64,000 nucleotides of DNA, taken from NCBI GenBank assembly GCA_965247435.1, contig OZ252019.1, positions 2,790,001 to 2,854,000 on the forward strand, in the 5' to 3' direction. Of this stretch, positions 1-7,548 are shown in pieces. The position numbers and the translations under genes are program-made. The notes beneath the pieces are model-generated. The model was given only the letters and a program-made list of their open reading frames with translations. It was not told where the DNA came from and ran no database searches. This stretch comes from Ilyomonas sp965247435. GTDB taxonomy: Bacteria; Bacteroidota; Bacteroidia; Chitinophagales; Chitinophagaceae. The first letter of the stretch is position 1, and every line of letters starts with the position of its first letter.

Positions 1-495
1 GATATTGAACGGGAATTGGACATTGTTCAGTTAAACATCGGTAGCCTGATAACACTGACCAAAAAGTTTTTGCAGGATATGGTGGCGCGCGGCGAAGGCA
101 GAATTTTAAACCTTTCCTCTGTGGCCAGTAAGATACCGGGCCCCTGGCAGTCGGTATATCACGGTACCAAAGCTTTTGTGCAATCTTTTACCGAAGCCAT
201 CCGCAGTGAAAACAAAGACAATGGCATTGTAATTACAGCATTGCTGCCTGGCGCTACCGATACCGATTTCTTTAGTAAAGCGGAGATGCAGTCTTCAAAA
301 GAAGTGCAGGATAAAAGTAAAATGTCTGACCCTGCAGATGTAGCCAAAGATGGCTATAATGCCCTGATGAGCAATGACGACAAGGTGATTTCCGGCTTTA
401 AGAATAAAATGCAGGTAGCAATGGCGAACATGTCAACCGACAGCATGGCGGCGGATAATACAAAAAATATGCAGAAGCCTGTTGATCAGAATTAA
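1..495 (+). CDS. SDR family oxidoreductase, C-terminal part (5' end outside window)
   Basis: The frame is open from the first base, so the gene starts upstream and 164 residues are visible. It has the second half of a classical short-chain dehydrogenase/reductase: the strand-plus-serine block RILNLSSVAS followed by the YHGTK catalytic Tyr-x-x-x-Lys, then LLPGATDTDF, the usual PG motif after the active site. The cofactor-binding TGxxxGxG segment would lie outside the window. Family members reduce or oxidise alcohols and ketones with NAD(P); the substrate cannot be read from this fragment. The C-terminal tail after about residue 105 is Asp/Lys/Met-rich. A T-rich stretch and a 33-bp palindrome follow the stop. 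Confidence 0.85.
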   Translation, partial: DIERELDIVQLNIGSLITLTKKFLQDMVARGEGRILNLSSVASKIPGPWQSVYHGTKAFVQSFTEAIRSENKDNGIVITALLPGATDTDFFSKAEMQSSKEVQDKSKMSDPADVAKDGYNALMSNDDKVISGFKNKMQVAMANMSTDSMAADNTKNMQKPVDQN

Positions 496-554
496 CGTTT
501 CCACTTTACTTGCAAAAATCCTCCATTTCGTAAAAAGTGCGGGATTTTTTATTA

Positions 555-587
555 AACGCTGACAGGGTTTAGAACCCTGTCAGCGTT
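555..587. repeat. 33-bp REP-like palindrome, copy A
   Basis: Perfect 15-bp arms (aacgctgacagggtt and its complement) around the 3-nt spacer tag. The copy lies between the SDR gene (+) and the small secreted protein gene (-), which converge, so it could also act as a bidirectional terminator. Four more copies lie at 23627-23659, 23778-23810, 24532-24564 and 25820-25852, around a RAYT transposase gene. Confidence 0.9.
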
Positions 588-601
588 ATTATTAGCTCAT
601 C

Positions 602-1012
602 TTATCCTTTCCTGCCTTTCTTCCGGCCACTATTTATTTCATTCATAATTTCTGCTTCCGTTTTCAGATGCGCATCATCCGGTTTGCGCTTTATATAAAT
701 GGTAATGTTTTTCAGCAGTTGCTTATTACTTCTAAGTACAGCCGTTACAACTACCGAGTCTTTATTGTATCCCGCATCAAGAATCAGGTTATTGCCATCC
801 CATTTACCGCCGCTCGAAGAAAACTGGATTTCTTTGTCGGTAAGCGGCAGCCAGCGGCCATTGCTTAACTTGCCATCTACATTAATATAATTATACACCA
901 CTTTCTTTAAACTATCGGTATAGAGATGAAAATAAATACTGTCCACGTGTTGCGCACTCGTATATAAACTGCCACCGCAGCACAATAGCAGGAGTAAAAA
1001 GACTGGCTTCAT
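602..1012 (-). CDS. Small secreted protein of unknown function
   Basis: The 136-residue protein begins with a clear signal peptide (MKPVFLLLLLCCGG then SLYTSAQ). I chose this ATG because the longer frame, up to 1192, would put 60 unrelated residues in front of the signal peptide and overlap the cytochrome gene. The mature part (HVDSIYFHLYTDSLKKVVYN...) looks like a single beta-rich periplasmic domain and ends in a basic tail (RKKGRKG). I do not recognise the family. It lies 158 bp downstream of, and on the same strand as, the multihaem cytochrome, so cotranscription is possible but unproven. Confidence 0.65.
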   Translation of the reverse strand: MKPVFLLLLLCCGGSLYTSAQHVDSIYFHLYTDSLKKVVYNYINVDGKLSNGRWLPLTDKEIQFSSSGGKWDGNNLILDAGYNKDSVVVTAVLRSNKQLLKNITIYIKRKPDDAHLKTEAEIMNEINSGRKKGRKG

Positions 1013-1170
1013 AAAAGTATTTAGGCTTTGATAGTGTAACCCTGCGGAAGTTACATAAACAACAAGGGTATATAATAAATTAAAAAGGCGACTGCTTCCG
1101 TATGCAGCCATAATGAAGATTGACCGAAAAAAGTAAAACGAAAAAAATCCGCTGGCGCTATTCAAGTACT

Positions 1171-2403
1171 TTATTTCCACTTCATCAGCCATGCTTTGGT
1201 TTGTTCCGGGTAAATGGCAATGCGGTGCGACCGCACATAATCCGGCGTCATTTCCTGCTTGCCGGATAGTTGCAATACAATTTTCTTAGAAGCTAAAACC
1301 GGCATGTGGCAGGTAATACAATTGCTTGTAAACGCCTGTTGTGCTGCTGCAGGTATTGTAAAAGAAGTATGCTTTACACTGCTGTGGCAGGTGGCACACC
1401 TAACCGAAAAAAGCGCGGTATTACTGGATTCGTTTACATGTGTGTTGTGGCAGGACGAGCAATTCATCCCGGACATTGTAAAACATTTACTCGCAGTAAG
1501 TAAGCCAAACTGGTTACCATGCACATCCAGCATCGAAACAGAATCTTTGTTATAATTAGGTAGAGAATAATCAGCCAGTTGAGCACTCGTTTGAAAGGAG
1601 AAAGCCGGCTGTACCGCTTGTCTTGCACCGGAGTGGCAGAGCGCACAGGCATCCAGTTGTTGCTGCCGTGATAAGTTTTTTATTTTAGTAATAAACATTG
1701 CAGCCGTATCAGCCGGGTGTTCTTTATAGTAGGCTACATGTTTAGCTGCCGGCCCGTGGCAGCGCTCACAGGTAACGCCATATAGTATTTGTGTAGAGTT
1801 GAAGGTTGTCTTGTTATCCGCATCCAAAACAGCATTGGCAAAAGTGCCGTGGCATTCTATGCAACGCGCCGGTATTTGCCGGTTGAATTGAATAAAGTTG
1901 ACCGGAAATCCGGGACTGTTGCACCACGCATTATACGGCGTGTAATACGATACCGGCAACTGGTATAAACTGTTATTGCTCCAGTATAAATACGTTTGTC
2001 CTTTTCTGCCGGAACCAATTACAATATCAAAGGGTTGCGACTCGTACTCCACACCATTGGCAGCAGCCGTTTGCCAGAAATACCCTTCGCTGCTGTCTAA
2101 TGTAACACTTAGGAAATTATTATACACAAAGTGATTATTGCCTTCTTCAAAATTGCCTTTAATGCATTGTTTTGATGCAACCGCAGAAGTACGGTAATGC
2201 GCGGTATGGATAGCACTATCGCAGATAGCGCGATGGCAAGAAACGCAGGCAGCAGCACCCGCATAATCTGTGTAGGCTGGTGGCTGTTGTATTTTTTTGT
2301 TTAATACCGCACACACTATATTACCTGTAAACACCAGCAGCACGATAAAGGCGGCGCTGATAACAATCTTTTTATGGAAGGTAAAATTAAAACTCATAAG
2401 CAC
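1171..2403 (-). CDS. Seven-haem c-type cytochrome, membrane-anchored
   Basis: The 410-residue protein has a single N-terminal hydrophobic segment (about residues 12-33) that would act as an uncleaved anchor or signal peptide. Seven CxxCH haem-attachment motifs follow: CVSCH 53, CIECH 181, CERCH 212, CALCH 253, CSSCH 315, CATCH 336 and CITCH 362. The arrangement resembles cytochrome c554-like multihaem proteins, which carry electrons in the periplasm; whether it is a reductase or only a carrier cannot be told. The long spacer between haem 1 and haem 2 (residues 58-180) may be a separate domain. A start two codons later (MSFNF) is equally possible. No other respiratory genes are adjacent. Confidence 0.85.
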   Translation of the reverse strand: MLMSFNFTFHKKIVISAAFIVLLVFTGNIVCAVLNKKIQQPPAYTDYAGAAACVSCHRAICDSAIHTAHYRTSAVASKQCIKGNFEEGNNHFVYNNFLSVTLDSSEGYFWQTAAANGVEYESQPFDIVIGSGRKGQTYLYWSNNSLYQLPVSYYTPYNAWCNSPGFPVNFIQFNRQIPARCIECHGTFANAVLDADNKTTFNSTQILYGVTCERCHGPAAKHVAYYKEHPADTAAMFITKIKNLSRQQQLDACALCHSGARQAVQPAFSFQTSAQLADYSLPNYNKDSVSMLDVHGNQFGLLTASKCFTMSGMNCSSCHNTHVNESSNTALFSVRCATCHSSVKHTSFTIPAAAQQAFTSNCITCHMPVLASKKIVLQLSGKQEMTPDYVRSHRIAIYPEQTKAWLMKWK

Positions 2404-2885
2404 AAATCCGAAAACCGGTTTTTATCTTACGGCCTACAATATAGTGCAGATTGATGGAAACACAGTAAGGATGTATCGTATGCTGATGCTTTTTTAGAGG
2501 AAAGCAACAACGCGTAAAATAATTTACAAATGGTATTTAAGAAATCTGTTTACATTTATTCCGGATTAACGACTAACCTTTTTAGAGACGATTGACTGAA
2601 CCAACATAGCCGGAACTTTTCTTTTCTTTTATTATTCATCGTGATACATGCCATGTGCTGCTGATTTTTTTATAAAGAAAAATACGGTATGCAGCGGGAG
2701 GATTTTCCCGTATAGTATCCGCTGTAGCACCAGCTATCTTGTGTGGCAGGATTAATAGGGCAGCTACAGGTATTGCATGCGCTTGCTACGGACAAATTGA
2801 TTCTTTTGGTTAGTGCCATTAATAAACAGCAACCTGTGAGTGCCACTTTTTATGCACCTAATTTATTAACCTTAAAACGCACACT
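2404..2885 (+). other. Intergenic region holding leader element L1
   Basis: There is no credible gene. The first 160 bp show nothing distinctive. From about 2568 to 2714 lies a segment that aligns with 6761-6924 (see the separate L1 entry). The remainder, up to the ATG at 2886, has no strong hairpin. Confidence 0.5.
2568..2714 (+). promoter_or_regulatory. Conserved leader element L1 upstream of a membrane protein gene
   Basis: This segment aligns with L2 (6761-6924) over about 150 bp. Shared blocks in order are: a gacta/gatta...acctt start, a T/C-rich tract containing ttcttttctttta, a block ending gctgatttt, and a closing attttcccgt or tttttcccgt. Both copies lie about 110-170 bp upstream of a gene for a membrane protein. 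L2 contains the sequence gtgctgta, which also sits in the loop of the ~148-bp repeats of this region. The role is unknown; a shared promoter/5' UTR or a mobile repeat remnant are the alternatives. Confidence 0.5.
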
Positions 2886-3929
2886 ATGAGTGGCTTTCCT
2901 ATTGTTGATCTGGTAATCGGGATGATCTTTATTTATTTTTTATTAAGCATCATCTGCAGTTCTGCCGTAGAAATGATACTCACGGTAAAACAGATACGGG
3001 CGAAGATTTTAGAAAAATGGCTGTTGCGCATTTTTGATAAAAACGTTACCCTGCCTGATGGAAAAACGTTACCCCTTGGCCAGGCAATTATGGACCATTG
3101 TTCTGTTACTGCTTTAGCTGCCAAAGGCACTTCGCCCTCTTATATTGATGCAAAGAATTTTACGTCGGCTTTACTGGAGAAAATAACGTTTGACCCTGCG
3201 AATCCGAAAAGCATTGCTACTACGTTTGATGCTTTTATTACTTCGTTGCAAAACACGCAGTCGCTCTCTACGGAGTTCCAAAGAGTATTGATTGCGTATG
3301 CGTATGAAGCGAAAGATACTTATCAGTCGGTCAGTGCCAAAACAATCAGTGAACTGGAAATATTCCGTACTAAAGTAGAGAACTGGTACGATAGTTCTAT
3401 GGACCGGCTGACCGGCGTTTTAAAGAAAAATCATTCCCGGCCGGCAACGATTGCTGTAGCTATTGCTGCTTCCTTATTATTAAACGCAGATAGTATTTCA
3501 CTGGCGCGCTACTTATATACCAATCCGGATGCGCGGGCAAGAATTGTAGCGCAGGCTTCCGAGGCAATGAACGATAGTTTAAATAAAAAATACAATACCG
3601 CTATTGCCGCTTTGCATTCCTTAAATGATAGCTCCGGAGATAAGCAAATTATAGCTGCCTACAAACAGAATTTAGACAACATTGCCAATACAAAAGCATT
3701 GCTAGCGGCAGATCTGCCGCTTGGCTGGAACGGCAATGTATTCAACGATGCAAGAGGAGCATTTTCTCCCTGGTTAATACTATCCAAGATTTGCGGATTG
3801 GCGGCCACGGTATTAGCAATGGTGATGGGCGCGCCCTTTTGGTTTGATTTATTAAATAAAGTAGCGAACCTGCGCGGCGCCGGGCCCAAGCCATTGGCGG
3901 CGCCCAATGAGGACAATAAAAACACGTAA
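2886..3929 (+). CDS. Uncharacterised multi-pass membrane protein
   Basis: 347 residues. A long N-terminal hydrophobic helix (FPIVDLVIGMIFIYFLL, about residues 4-30) is followed by a soluble, mostly helical middle section (about 35-185). There are hydrophobic stretches near 188-212 (TIAVAIAASLLLNA) and 295-328 (ILSKICGLAATVLAMVMGAP, then FWFDLLNKVANLRG). The ending GAPFWFDLLNK is a pattern I recall from uncharacterised bacterial membrane proteins of similar size, but I know no assigned function. It is the first gene of the accessory region and is followed by a copy of the ~148-bp repeat. A role with the neighbouring cell-wall hydrolases is only inferred from proximity. Confidence 0.7.
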   Translation: MSGFPIVDLVIGMIFIYFLLSIICSSAVEMILTVKQIRAKILEKWLLRIFDKNVTLPDGKTLPLGQAIMDHCSVTALAAKGTSPSYIDAKNFTSALLEKITFDPANPKSIATTFDAFITSLQNTQSLSTEFQRVLIAYAYEAKDTYQSVSAKTISELEIFRTKVENWYDSSMDRLTGVLKKNHSRPATIAVAIAASLLLNADSISLARYLYTNPDARARIVAQASEAMNDSLNKKYNTAIAALHSLNDSSGDKQIIAAYKQNLDNIANTKALLAADLPLGWNGNVFNDARGAFSPWLILSKICGLAATVLAMVMGAPFWFDLLNKVANLRGAGPKPLAAPNEDNKNT

Positions 3930-3968
3930 AGAAATGGCTAAATTAAATAGCCTCAAAATAGCATCATA

Positions 3969-4113
3969 GTTCGCTAAGTTCTTCGCCCTAATATAGCATT
4001 ACTACTGCACAATTCACAGCAGTACAAAAGCTACATCAAGGCGTATCAGGGAAACGTGCTGTATATCGTTTCCCTGTGGCTTTTTTCGTTCTTTTTTTCC
4101 ATAAAAAAAGAAC
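3969..4113 (+). repeat. ~148-bp hairpin element, copy 1
   Basis: A 145-bp element bounded by gttc...gaac. It aligns almost base for base with 15508-15655 and, inverted, with 5156-5306. It contains a 10-bp stem (4047-4056 cagggaaacg, 4067-4076 cgtttccctg) around the loop tgctgtatat, followed by tggctttttt and then by a T-rich/A-rich inverted repeat (gttcttttttt...aaaaaaagaac). About 60 bp upstream of the stem are also conserved (gcattac...ctgcacaattcac...). Downstream of the 2886 gene it could terminate transcription, but the conserved part is much longer than a terminator. Confidence 0.85.
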
Positions 4114-4172
4114 AATAAGCGGTAAACAACTTTAACTCACTATCAAATATAAAATAACCATACACCAAACAC

Positions 4173-4207
4173 CCGGCAAGCCGAAAACGGGAACCAAGAG
4201 TAGGCAA
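4173..4207 (+). promoter_or_regulatory. 35-bp pre-start motif, copy 1
   Basis: Matches 6975-7009 at about 29 of 35 positions, with the invariant core aagccgaaaacggga and the ending agagtagg. It ends 13 bp before the ATG of the lipoprotein gene; the other copy ends 24 bp before the ATG of a membrane protein gene. Its position suggests a 5' UTR or promoter element, but no known factor is recognised. Confidence 0.5.
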
Positions 4208-4220
4208 CAAACCAATAATT

Positions 4221-4691
4221 ATGATGCACATTAAACAGTTTTTCAGGCCGTTGCTGATAGTAATACTATGCGGCGTTGTAGCAACCGGCTGTAACCATTA
4301 TATTTCCCCTTATGACCAGTTCGCTTATGCACAAACAACCGCCGTAAAAGTGGACGTATTAAACCTGATGGATAAATCGGATGAGTCTTACACATCGCAC
4401 GGGAAAGAAGTGGAAAAAGTAACCGGCGATTTAATGAAAGTAATAGAGTACGAAAGGCACCGCATCAATAACGGAATTACCGTGCGTATGTGGGGCCGGA
4501 TGCTGGACTCTACAGGGCAGAACGGCATAGTTGGCCGCTACCTCGCAAGCTGGAAAAAGAATGGTACCAAACTGCCCGATATGATAACAGAGTCCAAACA
4601 GCAGGTAAGCCAGGGCTTCGATTTAATAGCCGATCTGGAATCGCAGAAGATAAAAGAATCGGATGCTGCGGTACTTAATTTTTTAAAATAA
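4221..4691 (+). CDS. Lipoprotein of unknown function
   Basis: 156 residues with a typical lipoprotein signal: a charged start, a hydrophobic core (PLLIVILCGVV) and the lipobox ATGC, giving lipidation at Cys24. The mature part is helical and hydrophilic, with no domain I recognise. It lies only 15 bp upstream of the next gene, so the two are probably one transcript. The pair sits between inverted copies 1 and 2 of the ~148-bp repeat. Its place next to a signal-less wall hydrolase gene makes an immunity or partner role conceivable, but that is speculation. ATG codons at 4221 and 4224 are both usable. Confidence 0.75.
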   Translation: MMHIKQFFRPLLIVILCGVVATGCNHYISPYDQFAYAQTTAVKVDVLNLMDKSDESYTSHGKEVEKVTGDLMKVIEYERHRINNGITVRMWGRMLDSTGQNGIVGRYLASWKKNGTKLPDMITESKQQVSQGFDLIADLESQKIKESDAAVLNFLK

Positions 4692-4706
4692 TAAACCCTT
4701 ACAATC

Positions 4707-5042
4707 ATGGCCAGTATTAATTTCCAGGATGTGTTTAACGGGCTGAAGGATAACATTGTAACCTTAGCAAAGATCTCTTTTAAAACATTAGCGGCGCAGG
4801 CGGAGCAGGACGGCAAGCAATTGCTCGACGACATTAAAGATAAGCTGCAGCACTGGGCCGATTTATTAGCGCAAGGCAAGCTTACGCCCGAAGACTTTGA
4901 ACTGCTGGTACTCAGCCAGAAAGACCTCGTAGCAATGGCTGCCCTGCGCGAGGCAGGATTAACGGCCATTAAAGCTGAGCAGTTCCGCGACAGCGTTATT
5001 AACATGGTAGTAGATACCATCACGCATGTGGTAGGATTGTAG
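4707..5042 (+). CDS. Small soluble helical protein of unknown function
   Basis: 111 residues with no signal peptide or membrane segment. The sequence reads as a run of amphipathic helices (FNGLKDNIVTLAKISFKTLA; DGKQLLDDIKDKLQHWADLL; LTPEDFELLVLSQKDL) and ends with a hydrophobic helix, VINMVVDTITHVVG. The family is not recognised. It is probably translated from the same message as the upstream lipoprotein. Composition and codon use match the neighbours 2886 and 4221, so it looks like a real gene and not a shadow. Confidence 0.7.
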   Translation: MASINFQDVFNGLKDNIVTLAKISFKTLAAQAEQDGKQLLDDIKDKLQHWADLLAQGKLTPEDFELLVLSQKDLVAMAALREAGLTAIKAEQFRDSVINMVVDTITHVVGL

Positions 5043-5155
5043 GGATATTGTTTTACTTACTTGTATGCAGTACTCCTTATATCAGTCACTGCACGTTGTT
5101 GAATTATTTATTTATAGTTTAAAATTGTGTTGAGCATGAGTGCATAATATTTACT

Positions 5156-5306
5156 GTTCTTTTTTTTGTGGAAAGTGGAGAACGAAAAAAAGCCACCCGA
5201 AAACGATATACAGCACGTTTTCGGGAAAAGCCCTGATCTAGCCTTTGTAATGCCGTGAATTGTGCAGCAGTAATGCTACATCGCAGCGAAGAATTTAGCG
5301 AATAAC
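5156..5306 (-). repeat. ~148-bp hairpin element, copy 2 (inverted)
   Basis: This is the inverted, 151-bp version of the element at 3969-4113 and 15508-15655. Read on the minus strand its stem is cccgaaaacg / cgttttcggg (5216-5225 with 5196-5205) around the same loop, tgctgtatat. Compared with copies 1 and 3, three base pairs of the stem have changed on both sides (a:t to c:g, g:c to c:g, g:c to a:t) while the loop is identical. This is what selection on RNA or DNA secondary structure would leave. No minus-strand gene lies upstream for it to terminate. Confidence 0.85.
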
Positions 5307-5666
5307 TATACTAACTTTAGTCTGTTTGATTTTGATTGTGTACTTAATAAAAATTAAAACTGCTTTTTCATTGATTGAACGTAGAAGCGTTTTTGTTTGC
5401 CAAACAAAACAATTAAAGAATAAAAAATCCATCTTAGGCAGTCTGGAGGCGCAGGCAAGGACAACTATCTCACTGAGGCCAATAAAAAACATTATTATCG
5501 AAGTAAATGCGCGGAGCGATCATGTTTTCCTTGAACTTTTTTGTTACTTTTTTCTTTCAAGAGAAAAAAGTAAGAGAGAAAAATTAATAAGCAACGTTAC
5601 TTACAAACACAAATTAGAAAAACACTCTTTTCCATTAAAACCTTCACCAAAAAATAAAAACCAAAC
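5307..5666 (+). other. AT-rich intergenic region with a 12-bp hairpin
   Basis: This is the 5' flank of the CHAP hydrolase gene. The only clear structure is a perfect 12-bp inverted repeat (ttacttttttct at 5544-5555, agaaaaaagtaa at 5562-5573, loop ttcaag), 90 bp before the ATG. A 150-codon open frame crosses this stretch and enters the hydrolase gene in another frame; its lysine/serine-rich translation has no protein-like pattern and I treat it as chance. Confidence 0.5.
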
Positions 5667-6602
5667 ATGTCCCGTCAACACATTCTCGCAACTGCACAAA
5701 CGCAGGAAGGCACCAAAGAGCATCCTGCAGGTTCCAACATGCAAACCTATGGTGCCTGGTATGGCCTCAACGGCGTAAAATGGTGCGCCATTTTTGTAAG
5801 CTGGGTGTACGATCATGCCGGCCATCCATTGGGCAAAATAGAAACCCCCAAAGGCTATCACTATTGCCAGGGCGGCTACAATTTCTTTAAGTCGGCCGGG
5901 CAGGTAACAAAGAATCCGCAGCCCGGCGATATTGTATTATACGACTGGAGTGGCGATGGCCATTGCGACCATACCGGCATTTTTGAAGAATGGACCGACA
6001 ATGCCCAGACATCCTTCTTTGCATGGGAAGGCAACACCGAAGTAGGCAACGATAGTGATGGCGGCATTGTAATGCGGCGTGTGCGGAAAGCCAGCCTGGT
6101 AAGAGCATTTGTAAGTCCGGCGGTATTGGGTGATGCAACAACAAAGCCGGATGATACCGTACAGAAAGGAGACAGAGGCGCTAAGGTAACCTACATACAA
6201 AAGATGCTGTGGAGCCTAAGCTATACGATAGATGTGGACGGCATATTTGGCGAGGAAACGGAAACAGTATTAAAGCAATTCCAGAAGGAACATTTCCTGG
6301 AAGAGACGGGCATTATAGACCCTGCGGTAATGGGCGCTATGGAAGAAGAAATAGGCAGAAATAAACAAGTGGCAGAAAAAACAAGTACCGCTTCTTACCT
6401 GCAAAAAGGGAACTCCGGTGCACCGGTAAAAGCGTTGCAAAGGGCTTTGAACGATGCCGGTGCCAACCCCAAATTAACTGCCGATGGTGTATTTGGAAAC
6501 GATACGTTGATTGCGGTAAAGAAATTCCAGCAGGGCCAGAATTTAAAAGCCGATGGCGTAGCCGGCCCTAAAACATTTGCTGCGTTGAAGCTTGAGCTAT
6601 AA
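5667..6602 (+). CDS. CHAP-domain peptidoglycan hydrolase with two peptidoglycan-binding domains, no signal peptide
   Basis: 311 residues. The N-terminal CHAP-type amidase/endopeptidase domain (about 1-150) has its nucleophile in VKWCAIFVSW (Cys40), the His in CDHTGIFEEW (His102) and a likely third residue in FAWEGNT (Glu121). Two PG_binding_1 domains follow (about 166-228 and 245-311), each with the signature of the type ADGVFGNDTLIAVKKFQ. Such enzymes cut peptide or amide bonds of the cell wall. The start MSRQHILATAQTQEGTKE has no signal peptide, so export would need lysis, a phage-like holin or a contact-dependent system, none of which is visible here. A terminator follows at 6631-6660. Confidence 0.9.
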   Translation: MSRQHILATAQTQEGTKEHPAGSNMQTYGAWYGLNGVKWCAIFVSWVYDHAGHPLGKIETPKGYHYCQGGYNFFKSAGQVTKNPQPGDIVLYDWSGDGHCDHTGIFEEWTDNAQTSFFAWEGNTEVGNDSDGGIVMRRVRKASLVRAFVSPAVLGDATTKPDDTVQKGDRGAKVTYIQKMLWSLSYTIDVDGIFGEETETVLKQFQKEHFLEETGIIDPAVMGAMEEEIGRNKQVAEKTSTASYLQKGNSGAPVKALQRALNDAGANPKLTADGVFGNDTLIAVKKFQQGQNLKADGVAGPKTFAALKLEL

Positions 6603-6630
6603 TCCATCGTTGCATACTATATTTAATTGT

Positions 6631-6660
6631 AAAAGCCTCTTGCTAAGCAAGGGGCTTTTT
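6631..6660 (+). terminator. Intrinsic terminator after the CHAP hydrolase gene
   Basis: 13-bp stem (aaaagcctcttgc / gcaaggggctttt, one G-T pair) with loop taa, ending in a T run, 29 bp after the stop codon. Confidence 0.85.
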
Positions 6661-6760
6661 GCATACATCATATTGAATTAAAGTGACTTAATTGTTTATG
6701 ATAATAAAATTTATTTGTTGCCCTTTGATTGCACAACAAAATATGTTTCTATATTTATCC

Positions 6761-6924
6761 AACGATTAGTACCTGACCTTTTATAGACAAACAAACGAAC
6801 CTGTAGCCTGAATAACCCGATTCTTTTCTTTTACTTCTTTCTTCTTATTTATTGTGTGTACCGAACTGTGTAGCTGATTTTCTAACGTGGAAAATGCGGT
6901 GTGCTGTACGGGGTTTTTCCCGTG
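6761..6924 (+). promoter_or_regulatory. Conserved leader element L2
   Basis: The counterpart of L1 (2568-2714). It ends in acgggg-ttttt-cccgt, which can form a 5-bp stem, and includes gtgctgta just before it. Between this element and the next ATG (7034) lies the second copy of the 35-bp pre-start motif. The gap 6603-7033 otherwise contains only the terminator. Confidence 0.5.
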
Positions 6925-6974
6925 GTTGTTGGCATAGCGATGCTTGTAAATTTACAATAGTTAATTCTTCAATA

Positions 6975-7009
6975 CCGGTAAGCCGAAAACGGGATAATAG
7001 AGTAGGTAA
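6975..7009 (+). promoter_or_regulatory. 35-bp pre-start motif, copy 2
   Basis: See 4173-4207. The core aagccgaaaacggga and the agagtagg end are identical; differences cluster in the four bases between them. It lies 24 bp before the ATG at 7034. Confidence 0.5.
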
Positions 7010-7033
7010 ATTTATAAATTTTAATAATCAAAT

Positions 7034-7513
7034 ATGAAAACCTCAATTACTTCTTTAGTCGGATGGCTCTTACTTATTTCTGCCCTGCTTTTTTATACGT
7101 ACGGTATAGAACAAGCTATTGCTATTTCTTGGGATGGAAAAGTAACCACAGGTGATTATCCAGAAGTATTACAAACATGTATTAGTTCAATTCAAGCTTT
7201 ATTGTTGGCAAACCTTGGGGCTGTTTTGGGTATTTCGGTCACGAAACCAAACTCTGCATTAGCACAACAAGTTTTATTTAAACCCAACAGTTCAAGTATA
7301 GCGACAGCCGCTTTACCTGCACCTCTTGAGCTAAAAGAAAAAGTTCAATTATTTGCTTTAATAATATACATACTCAGCTTAATCGCCTGCCTCATTGTCT
7401 GGATACATTCTAAATTTTCTACTGATTCTAAACTAATTGTTTCAATAATTCCTCAATCAGGACAAATGTTTATTGGTGTAGTCCTCGCTTACTTAACTGC
7501 TCTATTTAATTAA
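7034..7513 (+). CDS. Small four-helix membrane protein, unknown
   Basis: 159 residues with four hydrophobic segments: about 8-28 (LVGWLLLISALLFYTYG), 55-75 (ALLLANLGAVLGISV), 103-123 (LFALIIYILSLIACLIVWIH) and 140-158 (MFIGVVLAYLTALF). The loop between the second and third is short and Pro/Ala-rich. No family recognised. It is 35 bp upstream of the protease gene and on the same strand, so the two may be cotranscribed and functionally linked. Base composition drops here and stays AT-rich to about 15.1 kb, suggesting transfer of the block. Confidence 0.65.
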   Translation: MKTSITSLVGWLLLISALLFYTYGIEQAIAISWDGKVTTGDYPEVLQTCISSIQALLLANLGAVLGISVTKPNSALAQQVLFKPNSSSIATAALPAPLELKEKVQLFALIIYILSLIACLIVWIHSKFSTDSKLIVSIIPQSGQMFIGVVLAYLTALFN

Positions 7514-7548
7514 AAAAATAATCTTTCATAGTCATTTAAAATTATCTT

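Noticed and set aside
602..1192. Longer form of the small secreted protein
   Set aside because: The extra 60 residues precede an obvious signal peptide and overlap the cytochrome gene.
5326..5778. 150-codon frame overlapping the CHAP hydrolase gene
   Set aside because: Out of frame with the real gene, Lys/Ser-rich and crossing a hairpin; no protein-like features.
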